Assembly: GCF_021129305.1 (NCBI RefSeq)
Contig: NZ_JAJOMB010000034.1
Location: forward strand, 1 to 64,000
Reading direction: 5' to 3'
Length of the DNA: 64,000 nt
Source: Kineosporia babensis
Lineage (GTDB): Bacteria > Actinomycetota > Actinomycetes > Actinomycetales > Kineosporiaceae
In this document: positions 26,095 through 34,377 of the stretch, in pieces
How the letters are laid out: each line of letters opens with the position of its first letter
Numbering within the stretch: position 1 is the stretch's first letter
Made by a program: the position numbers and the translations under genes
The notes under the pieces: generated by a model
What the model was told of the DNA's origin: nothing
The model's input: the letters and a program-made list of their open reading frames with translations, nothing else
Database searches by the model: none

Positions 26095-27024
26095 TCAGAG
26101 CCGCTTGAGGCCTTCCAGAACACGCATGGCAATGGCCACCCGGCTGTTCGGGTCCAGGTCTTCCGGCAGAGGCATCGGCTTTGGCGGAGGTGGGGGCGGC
26201 GGTGCCGCTTCCACGGTTACTTCACTGTCCTCGGCCGGCTCCGCTTCGGAAGTCTTGGGGCGCCGCCGGGGCAGCCGATCCGGAGGTGCGGGAATCGGCT
26301 TGGAAGCAGTCAGAATTGTGGACGCCGACAGCGTGGGGTCGACGGTGTTCACCGGCCCGGTCTCGGGGGCCTGGTTCGGCTCGGCGGTGGTTTTTGCCGC
26401 CTCAGCGGTGGGAGCCGGAGTGTCCTGAACGGGGCCGTCGTGATGCACCAGCCGGGCCACGCCGGCCGAGATCATGGCGGCGATGCTGGCCAGCGTGGCA
26501 GTGAGCGGGATGCCGGAGCGGCGGGCCAGCGAGCGAGGGCTGTCGGCGGTGGTGAGGCGGCCGGTCAGGGCCCATTGCTGGGCGTCGATCACGACCGTGC
26601 GCCCGCGGGGCAGCCAGCACAGCTGCACCTCGTCGTCGGGATCCACCCCGAGCCGGCGCAGCCGCCCGATCAGATCGGTGATCTCGGCCAGCAGGTGCTC
26701 GACCGCGATCCGGCAGCGCAGGCCGGTCCAGTGCCGGCGGCCGGGCCGGAACAGCGGCCGGTCGCCCTCCACCCGGGGGCCGGAGAGCATCTCCACCCCG
26801 GCCTCGAGGATGGTCGAGCGGATCAGCCCGGGCAGTTCCGGATCGGCCTGGCTGGTCTCCGGAATCGGTGGCACACCGATGGTTTCGGCATAGGTCACCT
26901 CGCCCTCGTGCAGGAAGAACGCGCCGCCGGGCACCCCGCGCACCTCGAGCGCGCCCGAGCTGCGGCTGATCGCGAGCACCCGCAGAACGTCGATCGCCGG
27001 ATGCTCGGCTTGCTGAACCGTCAT
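26095..27024 (-). CDS. DUF4388 (PatA-like) domain protein with Pro-rich linker
   Basis: Residues 1-130 of this 309-residue protein look like DUF4388, a regulatory domain of unknown ligand (SGALEVRGVPGGAFFLHEGEV, then FRPGRRHWTGLRCRIAVEHLL). A possible membrane-associated segment at about 170-190 (GIPLTATLASIAAMISAG) and a long Pro/Ala/Glu-rich linker with a run of seven prolines follow. The end is a short helix (DLDPNSRVAIAMRVLEGL). It lies 91 bp after a roadblock gene. A related DUF4388 gene stands at 28266-29312 in mirror orientation. Function is unknown; signalling is inferred from the roadblock partners. Confidence 0.7.
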   Translation of the reverse strand: MTVQQAEHPAIDVLRVLAISRSSGALEVRGVPGGAFFLHEGEVTYAETIGVPPIPETSQADPELPGLIRSTILEAGVEMLSGPRVEGDRPLFRPGRRHWTGLRCRIAVEHLLAEITDLIGRLRRLGVDPDDEVQLCWLPRGRTVVIDAQQWALTGRLTTADSPRSLARRSGIPLTATLASIAAMISAGVARLVHHDGPVQDTPAPTAEAAKTTAEPNQAPETGPVNTVDPTLSASTILTASKPIPAPPDRLPRRRPKTSEAEPAEDSEVTVEAAPPPPPPPKPMPLPEDLDPNSRVAIAMRVLEGLKRL

Positions 27025-27115
27025 CGCGGGCAGCCGACTTTCGTAGTGATGGACGGGCAGGGCGACCGGAGCGCGCCGGCCTCGCAGGGCAGACGCGGAC
27101 CCGGCCGGCGGCGGC

Positions 27116-27484
27116 TCAAATCGTGAGCTCGCCCTCGATGCGCTTGAGGTGATGGCGGGCCAGCGCCAGGTTGGCCTTGGTCTTGTCCAGGGCCAGGTAG
27201 ATGAACAGTCCGCTGGCGGCCTGCCCCCGGACCAGCCGGATCACGTGGTACTGGCGGCCCAGGGTGATCAGGATGTCGTCGATCGTCTCCTGCATCCCCA
27301 GCGACTCCAGGGTGCGCATCTTGGCCCGGACCACTTCCGTGTTGCCGGCCGAGGCGATCTCCAGGTCCAGGTACTTCCCGCCGCCCAGGCTTCCGAGCGA
27401 CATTCCACTGCCGTAGTCGACCAGGCTCACGCCCAGCGCTCCGTCGATCTCCATGGCTTCTTTCAGAGCGGTGTCGATGTCCAC
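27116..27484 (-). CDS. roadblock/LC7 domain protein
   Basis: The 122-residue protein is one roadblock fold (EAMEIDGALGVSLVDYGSGMSLG ... ITLGRQYHVIRLV ... IYLALDKTKANLALARHHLKRIE). Roadblock proteins dimerise and act as GAPs or scaffolds for small GTPases (MglB, CvnB). The GTG at 27484 has GGAG 8 nt upstream and begins the domain; the frame is open further upstream. No GTPase gene is present in this window, so the partner is elsewhere or absent. Confidence 0.8.
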   Translation of the reverse strand: MDIDTALKEAMEIDGALGVSLVDYGSGMSLGSLGGGKYLDLEIASAGNTEVVRAKMRTLESLGMQETIDDILITLGRQYHVIRLVRGQAASGLFIYLALDKTKANLALARHHLKRIEGELTI

Positions 27485-27778
27485 GGGAAGAACTCCAGTC
27501 TCATTTCGACGTTGACACAAGCATGTGTCGGGTAAGGTCTGAGTGCCTGTTTCGGCGCTTCTCGCGAGTTCGTCCGGCGCGTTCGCAGGGTTTGGATCGA
27601 ACCTGTTGTAACGGGGCGCTTGTAACAATTCGTGAGCGGCAGAATACTGCACTCAGGCGGGGGCATCGTCAAGAAGTCGTGTAGAAGACGAAAGAGAATC
27701 GAGTTCGATATCTGTGCCTCGTGATAGCGATGTGATAGTGCTTTGCCGGTTGTCACAGCAGCCGCTGAGCAGGGTTTG
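27485..27778. promoter_or_regulatory. shared control region of two roadblock genes
   Basis: About 294 bp between the two divergent roadblock genes, clearly richer in A and T than the surroundings. GTGATAG occurs twice within 18 nt near 27722-27738, and TGTAAC words recur at 27607 and 27621. No -35/-10 pair was fixed. Confidence 0.4.
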
Positions 27779-28276
27779 ATGCCGGTGAACGCACCACCAT
27801 CCGCCCCTGGTGCCCCCGCGGGCGGACCGGACGCGGTCCACGCCGTCCTCGCCCGGTTGCAGGGCATCGACGGACTGGTCACCGCGTGCCTGGTCGAGCC
27901 GGATTCTGCTTTCGTTCTGGATACCGTGGTGGGCAAGCCGGCCACCGATGTGGACGCCGGTGTGGACGTGACCGACAACGGGGCGCTCGCCGCGACCATC
28001 TCGGCCGCCGCCAGTGACGTGGTGCAGGTGATCGGGCTGATGACCTCGAGCCTGGGCGACCCGGACGAACTGGAGGACGTGACGATCACCTTCGGCCGCC
28101 GGCACCACCTGATCACGCCCCTGCCCGAGGCCGGGGTGGACGGCCTGCTCGTGGTCGTGACCTTCGACCGGGCCCGGACCAACCTGGCGCTGGCCCGCCA
28201 GCAGTTGCGTGCCCTGGGGCCGTTGCTGCAGGTCGCCACCCAGCCCGCGGCGATCGAATCGGGCCATGGCTCCTAG
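27779..28276 (+). CDS. roadblock/LC7-like domain protein
   Basis: The 165-residue protein has a Pro/Ala-rich start followed by a roadblock-like domain. It clearly resembles the protein at 27116-27484: ITFGRRHHLITPL against ITLGRQYHVIRLV, and FDRARTNLALARQQLRAL against LDKTKANLALARHHLKRI. ATG 27779 is the likely start. The stop lies inside the next gene (11-bp overlap), so the two are translationally coupled. Its role is probably GTPase regulation or scaffolding, by family inference only. Confidence 0.72.
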   Translation: MPVNAPPSAPGAPAGGPDAVHAVLARLQGIDGLVTACLVEPDSAFVLDTVVGKPATDVDAGVDVTDNGALAATISAAASDVVQVIGLMTSSLGDPDELEDVTITFGRRHHLITPLPEAGVDGLLVVVTFDRARTNLALARQQLRALGPLLQVATQPAAIESGHGS

Positions 28277-29312
28277 CGTCTGGGGGCGCTGGACCGGGCG
28301 GGGGCGCTCCAGCGAGAACACCCAGCCACCGGCCCCGCCGCCGCCCGAGCCGGAGGAGACCGCCTACGACCGGCTCTTCGACCTGGCCGAGGAGCAGGCC
28401 ACCGGGGCGCTGTACCTGAACGGGCGCTGGGGTGGCACGGTTTACCTGGTCAGCGGGCGGATCGGCTACGTGGAATCGGTGCTGACGCCGGGGATCGAGG
28501 CGCTGCTGCTGCGGCCCACCTACACCGACGAGCGCAGTTGGGCCCGGCTGGTGTCGTCGTTGCGCCGGGGCCGGATCGACGCCGCGGTCTCGGCCGCCTC
28601 GCAACTGCTGGGCAGCGAGGCCACCTCGGCCTTCGACGCCGAGGTACTGCGCCGCACCGCCCTGGCGGATGCCGCCCTGGTGACGCTGGGGGCGGTGGTG
28701 CCGGACGCGACCGGTGCGGTGGCCCGGTTCCGGCCCGGGGCCTGGCACTGGTGTGAGCCGGTGCGCACGTTCAGCGTGGCCGAGATCCTCACCGAGGTGG
28801 AACGCCGAAAAGCGGTTCTGGGGCGGATGACTCGGGGGGTGCGGATGGATGCGCCGATCCAGCGGGCGCCGCAGTTGCCGGTCGAGCGGATCCGGCTGAC
28901 CGCCACCCAGTGGAACATTGCGGCGCTGGCCAACGGCACGACCACGCCGCTGGACATCGCCTGGATGCTGGGTCACGGGGTGTTCGCCACCACGGTCGCG
29001 ATCCATCAGCTGACCCGGCTCGGGGTGATCAAGGCCGGGCCGGCCCCGACCTCGACCGTGACGGTGCCGCCGAGCGCGGTGCCGCCGACCTCGATCCCGG
29101 TGACCGGGGCAGCGGTGACCTCGCCGAACGGGATCCGCACGGGGGTGGGGGCGCCGAACCCGGCCCGGCACGTGCCCTCGTTCCTGCCCTCGCGGCCGTT
29201 GCGGATCGATCTGGATGCGCTGGAGGCCCAGCAGCAGGGCCGGGCGGGCCGGCCGGACGCACAGAACCAGCCGGATCAGCAGGATCAGCAGGTGGGCAGC
29301 GGCCGAGCCTGA
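28266..29312 (+). CDS. DUF4388 domain protein, mirror copy
   Basis: The 348-residue product contains a DUF4388-like domain (TGALYLNGRWGGTVYLVSGRI near 42, then FRPGAWHWCEPVRTFSVAEIL near 155). It parallels the 26095-27024 protein. A winged-helix-like region (ATQWNIAALANGTTTPLDIAWML ... TRLGVIKAG, about 210-260) follows, with a Pro/Thr-rich tail ending in Gln repeats. The ATG at 28266 lies 11 bp inside the upstream roadblock gene. PatA-type and gliding-motility proteins carry this domain in other phyla. Confidence 0.7.
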   Translation: MAPSVWGRWTGRGRSSENTQPPAPPPPEPEETAYDRLFDLAEEQATGALYLNGRWGGTVYLVSGRIGYVESVLTPGIEALLLRPTYTDERSWARLVSSLRRGRIDAAVSAASQLLGSEATSAFDAEVLRRTALADAALVTLGAVVPDATGAVARFRPGAWHWCEPVRTFSVAEILTEVERRKAVLGRMTRGVRMDAPIQRAPQLPVERIRLTATQWNIAALANGTTTPLDIAWMLGHGVFATTVAIHQLTRLGVIKAGPAPTSTVTVPPSAVPPTSIPVTGAAVTSPNGIRTGVGAPNPARHVPSFLPSRPLRIDLDALEAQQQGRAGRPDAQNQPDQQDQQVGSGRA

Positions 29313-29688
29313 GCACGAACGCCTGCGCGGAGAGCCGAGACTGGGGTCGGGTCGAGGCTGGTTGGGCGGTGGCCAGGAGGTCGGTGGGCCCGAGGGTCGG
29401 CGGAGTGAGACCGAGAGTCGGTGGGGTGAGACCGGTTGGGGCGTATCGAGTATCTCTTGGGGATCCCGCTCGCCAACGGTAGGGCTCCCTGAGCGTGCCA
29501 GCCCGGATCCTGAACTGGCAGCAGACCTTGGAGCGTTCCGGACTCCACCGTTCCGTAGCGCCACTGTCCCGGATTCTGGCCGTTCCGAAGCATGACCTTT
29601 CCGGGGCAGATCTTTCCGGGGCAGGGCCGGCACCGGGTTCAGCACCGGCACCCGGTACCGGCACTGAACCCAGCCCGCAACGATCACC
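29313..29688. other. intergenic region with short tandem repeats
   Basis: There is no supported gene in 376 bp. Two imperfect 21-bp copies ending GTGAGACC lie near 29391-29432, and CTTTCCGGGGCAGA-like words repeat in tandem near 29597-29625. The hairpin at 29635-29671 serves the gene to the right. Confidence 0.4.
29635..29671 (-). terminator. hairpin after the DUF4262 gene
   Basis: GGGTTCAG (29635-29642) pairs with CTGAACCC (29664-29671) around a loop with repeated CCGG. It lies 17 nt beyond the minus-strand stop. Confidence 0.5.
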
Positions 29689-30165
29689 TCAGGGCCGCTG
29701 CGGCCGCCCGAAAACCGGCTGGCACCAGTGCCCCGCCGCCCAGGCGGGCTCCCACGGCCAGCGCCCTCGATCGTCGGTGTAGACCACCTGCAGGGCCGGG
29801 ACCAGCCCGGCCGAACTGGCGTAGATCTGCTGCGCCTGAGCCAGCCGCCGCGGATCCTCCACCTCGACCAGCTGGAGCTGATGGGCCGGGCAGCACTCCT
29901 CACCCAGCCGGTCGCCCTCGGCCAGCCGCAGCCCGCCCTGCACGTCCTCGGCCAGATCGTCCAGCAGCCCGGCCGCCGGCTCCGCCTCCAGCCCGGAGAC
30001 CAGCAGTTCGGGATGACCGTGGAACCTGGTCAGGCCCACCGTGTAGGTGAAGGCGGCACTCTCACCGCCCTCGACATGAACGAACCCCCAGCCGTGGACC
30101 TCGATGTCGTGCCGGCTCTTGGCCAGCAGTTCGGCATCGCTCCACCCGGCGCACCTCAAACACAT
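29689..30165 (-). CDS. DUF4262 domain-containing protein
   Basis: This 158-residue protein reads as DUF4262 (WGFVHVEGGESAAFTYTVGLTRFHGHPELLVSGL near 30). It is a cytosolic family of unknown activity that is common in actinobacteria. CLRC near the N-terminus and EECCPAHQLQLVEV could bind metal, but this is speculative. The ATG at 30165 is the first plausible start; the frame is open to 30717 but overlaps the LytR_C gene, which lies in another frame. Confidence 0.72.
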   Translation of the reverse strand: MCLRCAGWSDAELLAKSRHDIEVHGWGFVHVEGGESAAFTYTVGLTRFHGHPELLVSGLEAEPAAGLLDDLAEDVQGGLRLAEGDRLGEECCPAHQLQLVEVEDPRRLAQAQQIYASSAGLVPALQVVYTDDRGRWPWEPAWAAGHWCQPVFGRPQRP

Positions 30166-30281
30166 GGCGACCCCCGCCTGTTCGTCAAAGCCGTTCGGTG
30201 ATGCCGATTCGCACCACCTGATGACGTTTGACGACAGTACGCACCACCACCGACAGTCTTGCCCGTTCCAGCACTTCCGGC

Positions 30282-30836
30282 TCAGGCGCCGGGGGATCCG
30301 GCGGGCCGGCAGCCGGCCGGGGTGGGCACCGCCGCGATCGCCGCAGCAGCCTGCTCGCGATCCTTCATGGCCCGGTAGCGGCCACCGATCACCACGTCCA
30401 CGGAGTGCTCGTCCCGGGCCGCCTTCTCGGGCAGCATCCGCACCTCGCCGGAGAACTGCAGGGCCACGGTGCGGGCCAGGATCTCGTCGCCCCGGCCGTA
30501 CCGGAGCGAGACGGCGGTGGCGATCACCCCGGTGGACGAGTGGTTGCCGACGATCTGCACCCGGAACCGGCGCCGCTTCAGCTCCTTGGCCACGGCTGCG
30601 GCCAGACCACGCCGGGCGGTGGCGTTGAACACATTCACCTTGACCTGATCGGCCGCACTGACGGTCTGCTCCGGACAGGGCGGGCGCTCGGCCGGGGCCG
30701 GCCCGATGTTCCACCACTGCAGCCAGTTGCCCAGTGCCCCGACCGCCACCAGCACCACCGCCAGGAACACCGCGGTGAAGGTCAGCGCCTGCCGCCGCCG
30801 GGTACGCCGGCCGGCCGGTGAGTACGAAGAACCCAT
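30282..30836 (-). CDS. LytR C-terminal domain membrane protein
   Basis: The 184-residue protein has one transmembrane segment (about 18-37) after a basic N-terminus. Residues of about 62-155 form an extracytoplasmic LytR_C domain (VKVNVFNATARRGLAAAVAKELKRRRFRVQIVGN). It lacks the LytR-Cps2A-Psr catalytic domain, as in many actinobacterial standalone LytR_C proteins. The family is linked to the cell envelope, but the specific function is unknown. It is upstream of DUF4262 and 39 nt downstream of the VapB-named gene on the same strand. Confidence 0.82.
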   Translation of the reverse strand: MGSSYSPAGRRTRRRQALTFTAVFLAVVLVAVGALGNWLQWWNIGPAPAERPPCPEQTVSAADQVKVNVFNATARRGLAAAVAKELKRRRFRVQIVGNHSSTGVIATAVSLRYGRGDEILARTVALQFSGEVRMLPEKAARDEHSVDVVIGGRYRAMKDREQAAAAIAAVPTPAGCRPAGSPGA

Positions 30837-30875
30837 CTGCCCCGCCCCCTCGGGCCCGGACGGGGCAGCTTCGGC

Positions 30876-31184
30876 TCAGCCGTCCTGGGCGTCGATCACC
30901 AGCACCCGGGCGTGTAGCACCGGCCGCTGGTGCAGCGCGGCGCGAACCGCGCGGTGCAGGCCATCTTCCAGGTAGAGCTCGCCCTGGTACTGAACGACAT
31001 GGGCGAACAGGTCACCGAAAAAGGTGGAGTCCTCGGACAGCAGGGCGTCCAGGTCGAGCGTGCGCTTGGTGGTCACCAGGTCGTCCAGCCGGACCTGGCT
31101 GGGTGGCACGTCGGACCACTGCTTGGACGTGCTGTACCCGTGGTCGGGATACGGACGGCCCTCGCCGACAGCCTTGAAAATCAC
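30876..31184 (-). CDS. conserved small protein, often named VapB-family antitoxin
   Basis: The 102-residue product (MIFKAVGEGRPYPDHGYS, then PPSQVRLDDLVTTKRTLDLDALL and LYLEDGLHRAVRAALHQRPVLHARVL) belongs to a well conserved actinobacterial group. Databases often label it VapB antitoxin, from memory. The DGLHRAVRAALHQR segment recalls ParB-like folds. No PIN-domain toxin lies nearby, so the antitoxin label is doubtful. It is co-directional with the LytR_C gene. Confidence 0.65.
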   Translation of the reverse strand: MIFKAVGEGRPYPDHGYSTSKQWSDVPPSQVRLDDLVTTKRTLDLDALLSEDSTFFGDLFAHVVQYQGELYLEDGLHRAVRAALHQRPVLHARVLVIDAQDG

Positions 31185-31338
31185 CCTGAGGATTCTGTCG
31201 TCTCTGCCGTCTTCGGCGCCACTTTCGTGACTCTGGGCAAAGTGGGGGGAACGAGACGTGACCGCCGAGGGAGTGAAAGCTGCCCGGGCAGGCTCGTCAT
31301 CGCACGAGTCCGTAACGATGACGAGCCGCCGCAGCTGG

Positions 31339-31423
31339 CGGAGGATAGGGGATTTGAACCCCTGAGGGCGTTAACCCAACCCGCTTTCCAAGCGAGCGCC
31401 ATAGGCCACTAGGCGAATCCTCC
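31339..31423 (-). tRNA. tRNA-Ser (GGA)
   Basis: On the minus strand GGAGGAT pairs with ATCCTCC. The anticodon loop reads TTGGAAA (GGA), with a long variable arm and a GGTTCAAATCC T-loop. CCA is not encoded. TAGGCT (31431-31436) lies exactly 7 nt before the 5' end. Confidence 0.95.
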
Positions 31424-31430
31424 GTGGGAG

Positions 31431-31436
31431 AGCCTA
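31431..31436 (-). promoter_or_regulatory. -10 box of tRNA-Ser (GGA)
   Basis: The same TAGGCT hexamer is used before dnaX, recR and the DUF4177 gene, each time 7 nt from the start point. Confidence 0.6.
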
Positions 31437-31533
31437 GCAATGCCGGAGGGGTGCTCGTGCACCTGGGGGTGATCGGCGGTTCGCGCCGTGACCCGCCGGG
31501 TGCCCCGTGGTCGGTGCTCGCCCGCGGATTGGG

Positions 31534-31539
31534 TACAGT
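31534..31539 (+). promoter_or_regulatory. -10 box of the SRP RNA gene
   Basis: TACAGT ends 8 nt before the predicted first base of the SRP RNA. Confidence 0.5.
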
Positions 31540-31547
31540 GGTGCGCA

Positions 31548-31635
31548 GACCCCTCGTGCGGCGTCATCCAGTTGAACCCCCCCAGGGCCGGAAGGCAGCA
31601 AGGGTAGGCGGGCTCTGGCGGGTGTGCGGGGGGTC
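31548..31635 (+). ncRNA. ffs: signal recognition particle RNA, small bacterial type
   Basis: The conserved domain IV core is readable as CCAGGGCCGGAAGGCAGCAA with the opposite strand AGGGTAGGCGGG. The ends GACCCC and GGGGTC pair to close a rod of about 88 nt, followed by a T-rich tail (CTTTCTTTTG). The order tRNA-Ser, ffs, dnaX is common in actinobacteria. The RNA joins Ffh to target membrane proteins to the translocon. Exact ends are approximate. Confidence 0.9.
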
Positions 31636-31724
31636 CTTTCTTTTGCTCCCCGGTCCCGTCCGGACGATCGGGTGGAGTTCTCCACAACTTGGATCCGAGC
31701 CTGAATCAGCCCCGCCGACTGGCC

Positions 31725-31730
31725 TAGGCT
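31725..31730 (+). promoter_or_regulatory. -10 box of leaderless dnaX
   Basis: TAGGCT is followed by 7 nt and then the dnaX GTG. No ribosome site fits between. Confidence 0.55.
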
Positions 31731-31737
31731 GGCGGCC

Positions 31738-34377
31738 GTGACGACCGCTCTGTACCGCCGCTACCGGCCCGAGTCCTTCGCCGAGGTGATCGGTCAGGAG
31801 CAGGTCACCGGCCCGCTCTCGGTGGCCCTGAACAAGAACCGGGTCAACCACGCGTACTTGTTCTCCGGCCCGCGCGGCTGCGGCAAGACCACGAGCGCGC
31901 GGATCCTGGCCCGCTGCCTGAACTGTGAGCAGGGTCCCACTCCCACCCCCTGCGGAACCTGCCCCTCCTGCGTCGACCTGGCCCGTGGTGGCCCGGGCAG
32001 CCTGGACGTGGTGGAGATCGACGCGGCCAGTCACGGTGGTGTGGACGACGCGCGGGACCTGCGCGAGCGGGCCGCCTTCGCCCCGGTCCGGGACCGCTAC
32101 AAGGTCTTCATCATCGACGAGGCGCACATGGTCTCGCCGCAGGGCTTCAACGCCCTGCTGAAGATCGTCGAGGAGCCGCCGGAGCACATCCGGTTCATCT
32201 TCGCGACCACCGAGCCCGAGAAGGTCATCGGCACGATCCGCTCGCGCACCCACCACTACCCGTTCCGCCTGGTCCCGCCCGAGCGTCTGGTGCAGTACCT
32301 GGCCGAGCTCTGCGAGCGGGAGGGCGTGGCGGTCGGCCAGGGGGTGCTGCCGCTGGTGGTGCGAGCCGGCACCGGCTCGGTACGGGACACGCTCTCGGTG
32401 CTGGACCAGCTGATCGGCGGCTCGGGCGAGGACGGCCTGGACTACGCCACCGCGATCGGGCTGCTCGGCTACACCGACGGCGCCCTGCTCGACGACGTGG
32501 CCGATGCCCTGGCCGCGGGCGACGGGGCCACCGTGTTCCGGGTGATCGACCGGGTGATCGAGTCCGGCCACGACCCCCGGCGCTTCGTCGAGGACCTGCT
32601 CGAGCGGCTGCGCGACCTGCTGGTGATCGCGGCGGTGCCGGACGGCGGGCACGCGATCTTCCGCGGGATGCCGGACGACCAGCTGGAGCGGATGCGTCAT
32701 CAGGCCGGCCGGTTCGGCTCGGCCGAGCTGTCCCGCGCCGCCGACGTGGCCAACGCCGCCCTGACCGAGATGACCGGGGCCACCTCGCCCCGGCTGCAGC
32801 TGGAACTGCTGTGCGCCCGGCTGCTGCTGCCCTCGGCCGACGATGCGCAGCGCGGTCTGGGCGCCCGGGTCGACCGGCTGGAAAAGCGGATGGGTTCCGG
32901 CGCGATGGTGGTGGCCGCGCCGGGTGCTGCGGTGGCTCCGGCCCCGCTGCCGCCGCTGCCCGATTCGGCCGGGGTGGCCGAGGCCGACGCGAACCCGCAG
33001 ACCCGCTCGTCCGGTCTGGCTGCGGTGCGGGCGGCCATCGGCCGCAACAACGGCACCGGCACTGCATCCGCAGAAGGGGCCGAAACCGAATTGGGGACGT
33101 CGGCGAGCCCGCAGGGGGCATCCGCCGGTCCCGATCCTTCCGCAGCTTCCCAGGCTCCGGCGGCCCAGCCCTCGGCCCCGGCGGCGCACCCGGAACCGGC
33201 TCCCCAAGCCCCGCCGCCCACCCAACCCCAGCAACCGGCGCAAGCCCAGCAACCGGCCCACCCGCAGCCACCGGTCCAGCCGTCCCAGCCCCAGCCGGGC
33301 GGCGGCGACCTGGAGGCGATCCGGCGCAACTGGGACGAGGTGCTCAACTCGGTGCGCTCGATCAAGCGCATCACCTGGACCCTGGTCTCACAGAACGCCA
33401 ATGTCCTGGACTACGACGGCCGGCGGCTGCTGCTCGGGTTCGACTCGGCCGGTCTGGTCTCGACGTTCGGCCGCGGTCCGCACGCCAACTTCATGCGGCA
33501 GGCCCTGATCGAGGTGATCGGCCTGGACTGCGCGGTCGAGGCCGCCGTCACTGCGGAGTTCCGTGCGGGCGGTGGTGGCGGCCCCCGCCCTAGCCAACCG
33601 GCCGGGCCGTCCGCACCGCCCGGCCGGGCACCTGAAGCGTCCACCCCGTCCGAGCCCGCGCCGGTGGCCCCGCAGCCCCGCAGCGCTCCGAGCGGTGGTG
33701 GCTGGCCGGAGCAGCCGCCCGCAACCGGCCCGGCGGCGGCCGGCTCACCAGCACAACCCCAGGCCTCGGCCTGGACCGAGGTCCGCCAGACCCCGTCGGC
33801 CCAGCCCAGCCATCCGGCCCAGTCGTCCCCGGCCCCGCAGCAACCGCAACCCACCGTCGCGACGGGCGCACAAACGTCCTCAGGTGGGGTTGGAGTGGCC
33901 ACCCGCGAAACCCCCGCCGCTCCCGAGCAACCCCGCTCGATCGGTGCCGCGGCCGCCCGGGCCGCAGCCGCGGCGGCAGTTGCCCGCGCCCAGCAGAACC
34001 AGCAGGCCCGGGCCGCCGGTGCACCCCCCGCCGCGCGCCCGGCCACCCAGGAGGAAGACCGCGGCATGCCCACGCCGCAGGCCTCCCCCTACGACGACAT
34101 CCCGCCGGACCTCAGCGAACCGATGCGCGAGGACGAGGCTCCGCCGGACGGCGGCTGGTCCACCCCTCAGGCGCGTCGTCCGCAGAACACCCGTCCGCAG
34201 ACCGCACCACCGGCCAGCAACGGCTCAGCCCCGGCCAACCGCGTCGTCGACCTGTCCGACGACGGCAGCGAAGACGACGGGGGAGGCCTCGACACCTCCC
34301 CGATGGCCGGACTGGTCGGCGTCCAGGCCGTCGAGCGACTGCTCGGCGGGCGCATCATCGAGGAACGGGACCTGTGA
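31738..34377 (+). CDS. dnaX: DNA polymerase III subunit gamma/tau
   Basis: Clamp-loader ATPase of the replicase. Walker A GPRGCGKTTSA lies near residue 43. The zinc module CLNCEQGPTPTPCGTCPSC is near 61, and Walker B DEAHMVS near 127. The AAA+ lid follows to about 370. The rest is a long Pro/Ala/Gln-rich linker interrupted by a conserved folded block (about 520-610, IRRNWDEVLNSVRSIKRITWTLVSQNANV), usual for actinobacterial DnaX. At 879 residues it is long for the family. The GTG start is probably leaderless. Its stop overlaps the start of the serine hydrolase gene (GTGA). Confidence 0.95.
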   Translation: MTTALYRRYRPESFAEVIGQEQVTGPLSVALNKNRVNHAYLFSGPRGCGKTTSARILARCLNCEQGPTPTPCGTCPSCVDLARGGPGSLDVVEIDAASHGGVDDARDLRERAAFAPVRDRYKVFIIDEAHMVSPQGFNALLKIVEEPPEHIRFIFATTEPEKVIGTIRSRTHHYPFRLVPPERLVQYLAELCEREGVAVGQGVLPLVVRAGTGSVRDTLSVLDQLIGGSGEDGLDYATAIGLLGYTDGALLDDVADALAAGDGATVFRVIDRVIESGHDPRRFVEDLLERLRDLLVIAAVPDGGHAIFRGMPDDQLERMRHQAGRFGSAELSRAADVANAALTEMTGATSPRLQLELLCARLLLPSADDAQRGLGARVDRLEKRMGSGAMVVAAPGAAVAPAPLPPLPDSAGVAEADANPQTRSSGLAAVRAAIGRNNGTGTASAEGAETELGTSASPQGASAGPDPSAASQAPAAQPSAPAAHPEPAPQAPPPTQPQQPAQAQQPAHPQPPVQPSQPQPGGGDLEAIRRNWDEVLNSVRSIKRITWTLVSQNANVLDYDGRRLLLGFDSAGLVSTFGRGPHANFMRQALIEVIGLDCAVEAAVTAEFRAGGGGGPRPSQPAGPSAPPGRAPEASTPSEPAPVAPQPRSAPSGGGWPEQPPATGPAAAGSPAQPQASAWTEVRQTPSAQPSHPAQSSPAPQQPQPTVATGAQTSSGGVGVATRETPAAPEQPRSIGAAAARAAAAAAVARAQQNQQARAAGAPPAARPATQEEDRGMPTPQASPYDDIPPDLSEPMREDEAPPDGGWSTPQARRPQNTRPQTAPPASNGSAPANRVVDLSDDGSEDDGGGLDTSPMAGLVGVQAVERLLGGRIIEERDL

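Noticed and set aside
31564-33261. Minus-strand open frame overlapping SRP RNA and dnaX
   Set aside because: It covers the well-supported ffs and dnaX and is Arg/Gly/His-rich.
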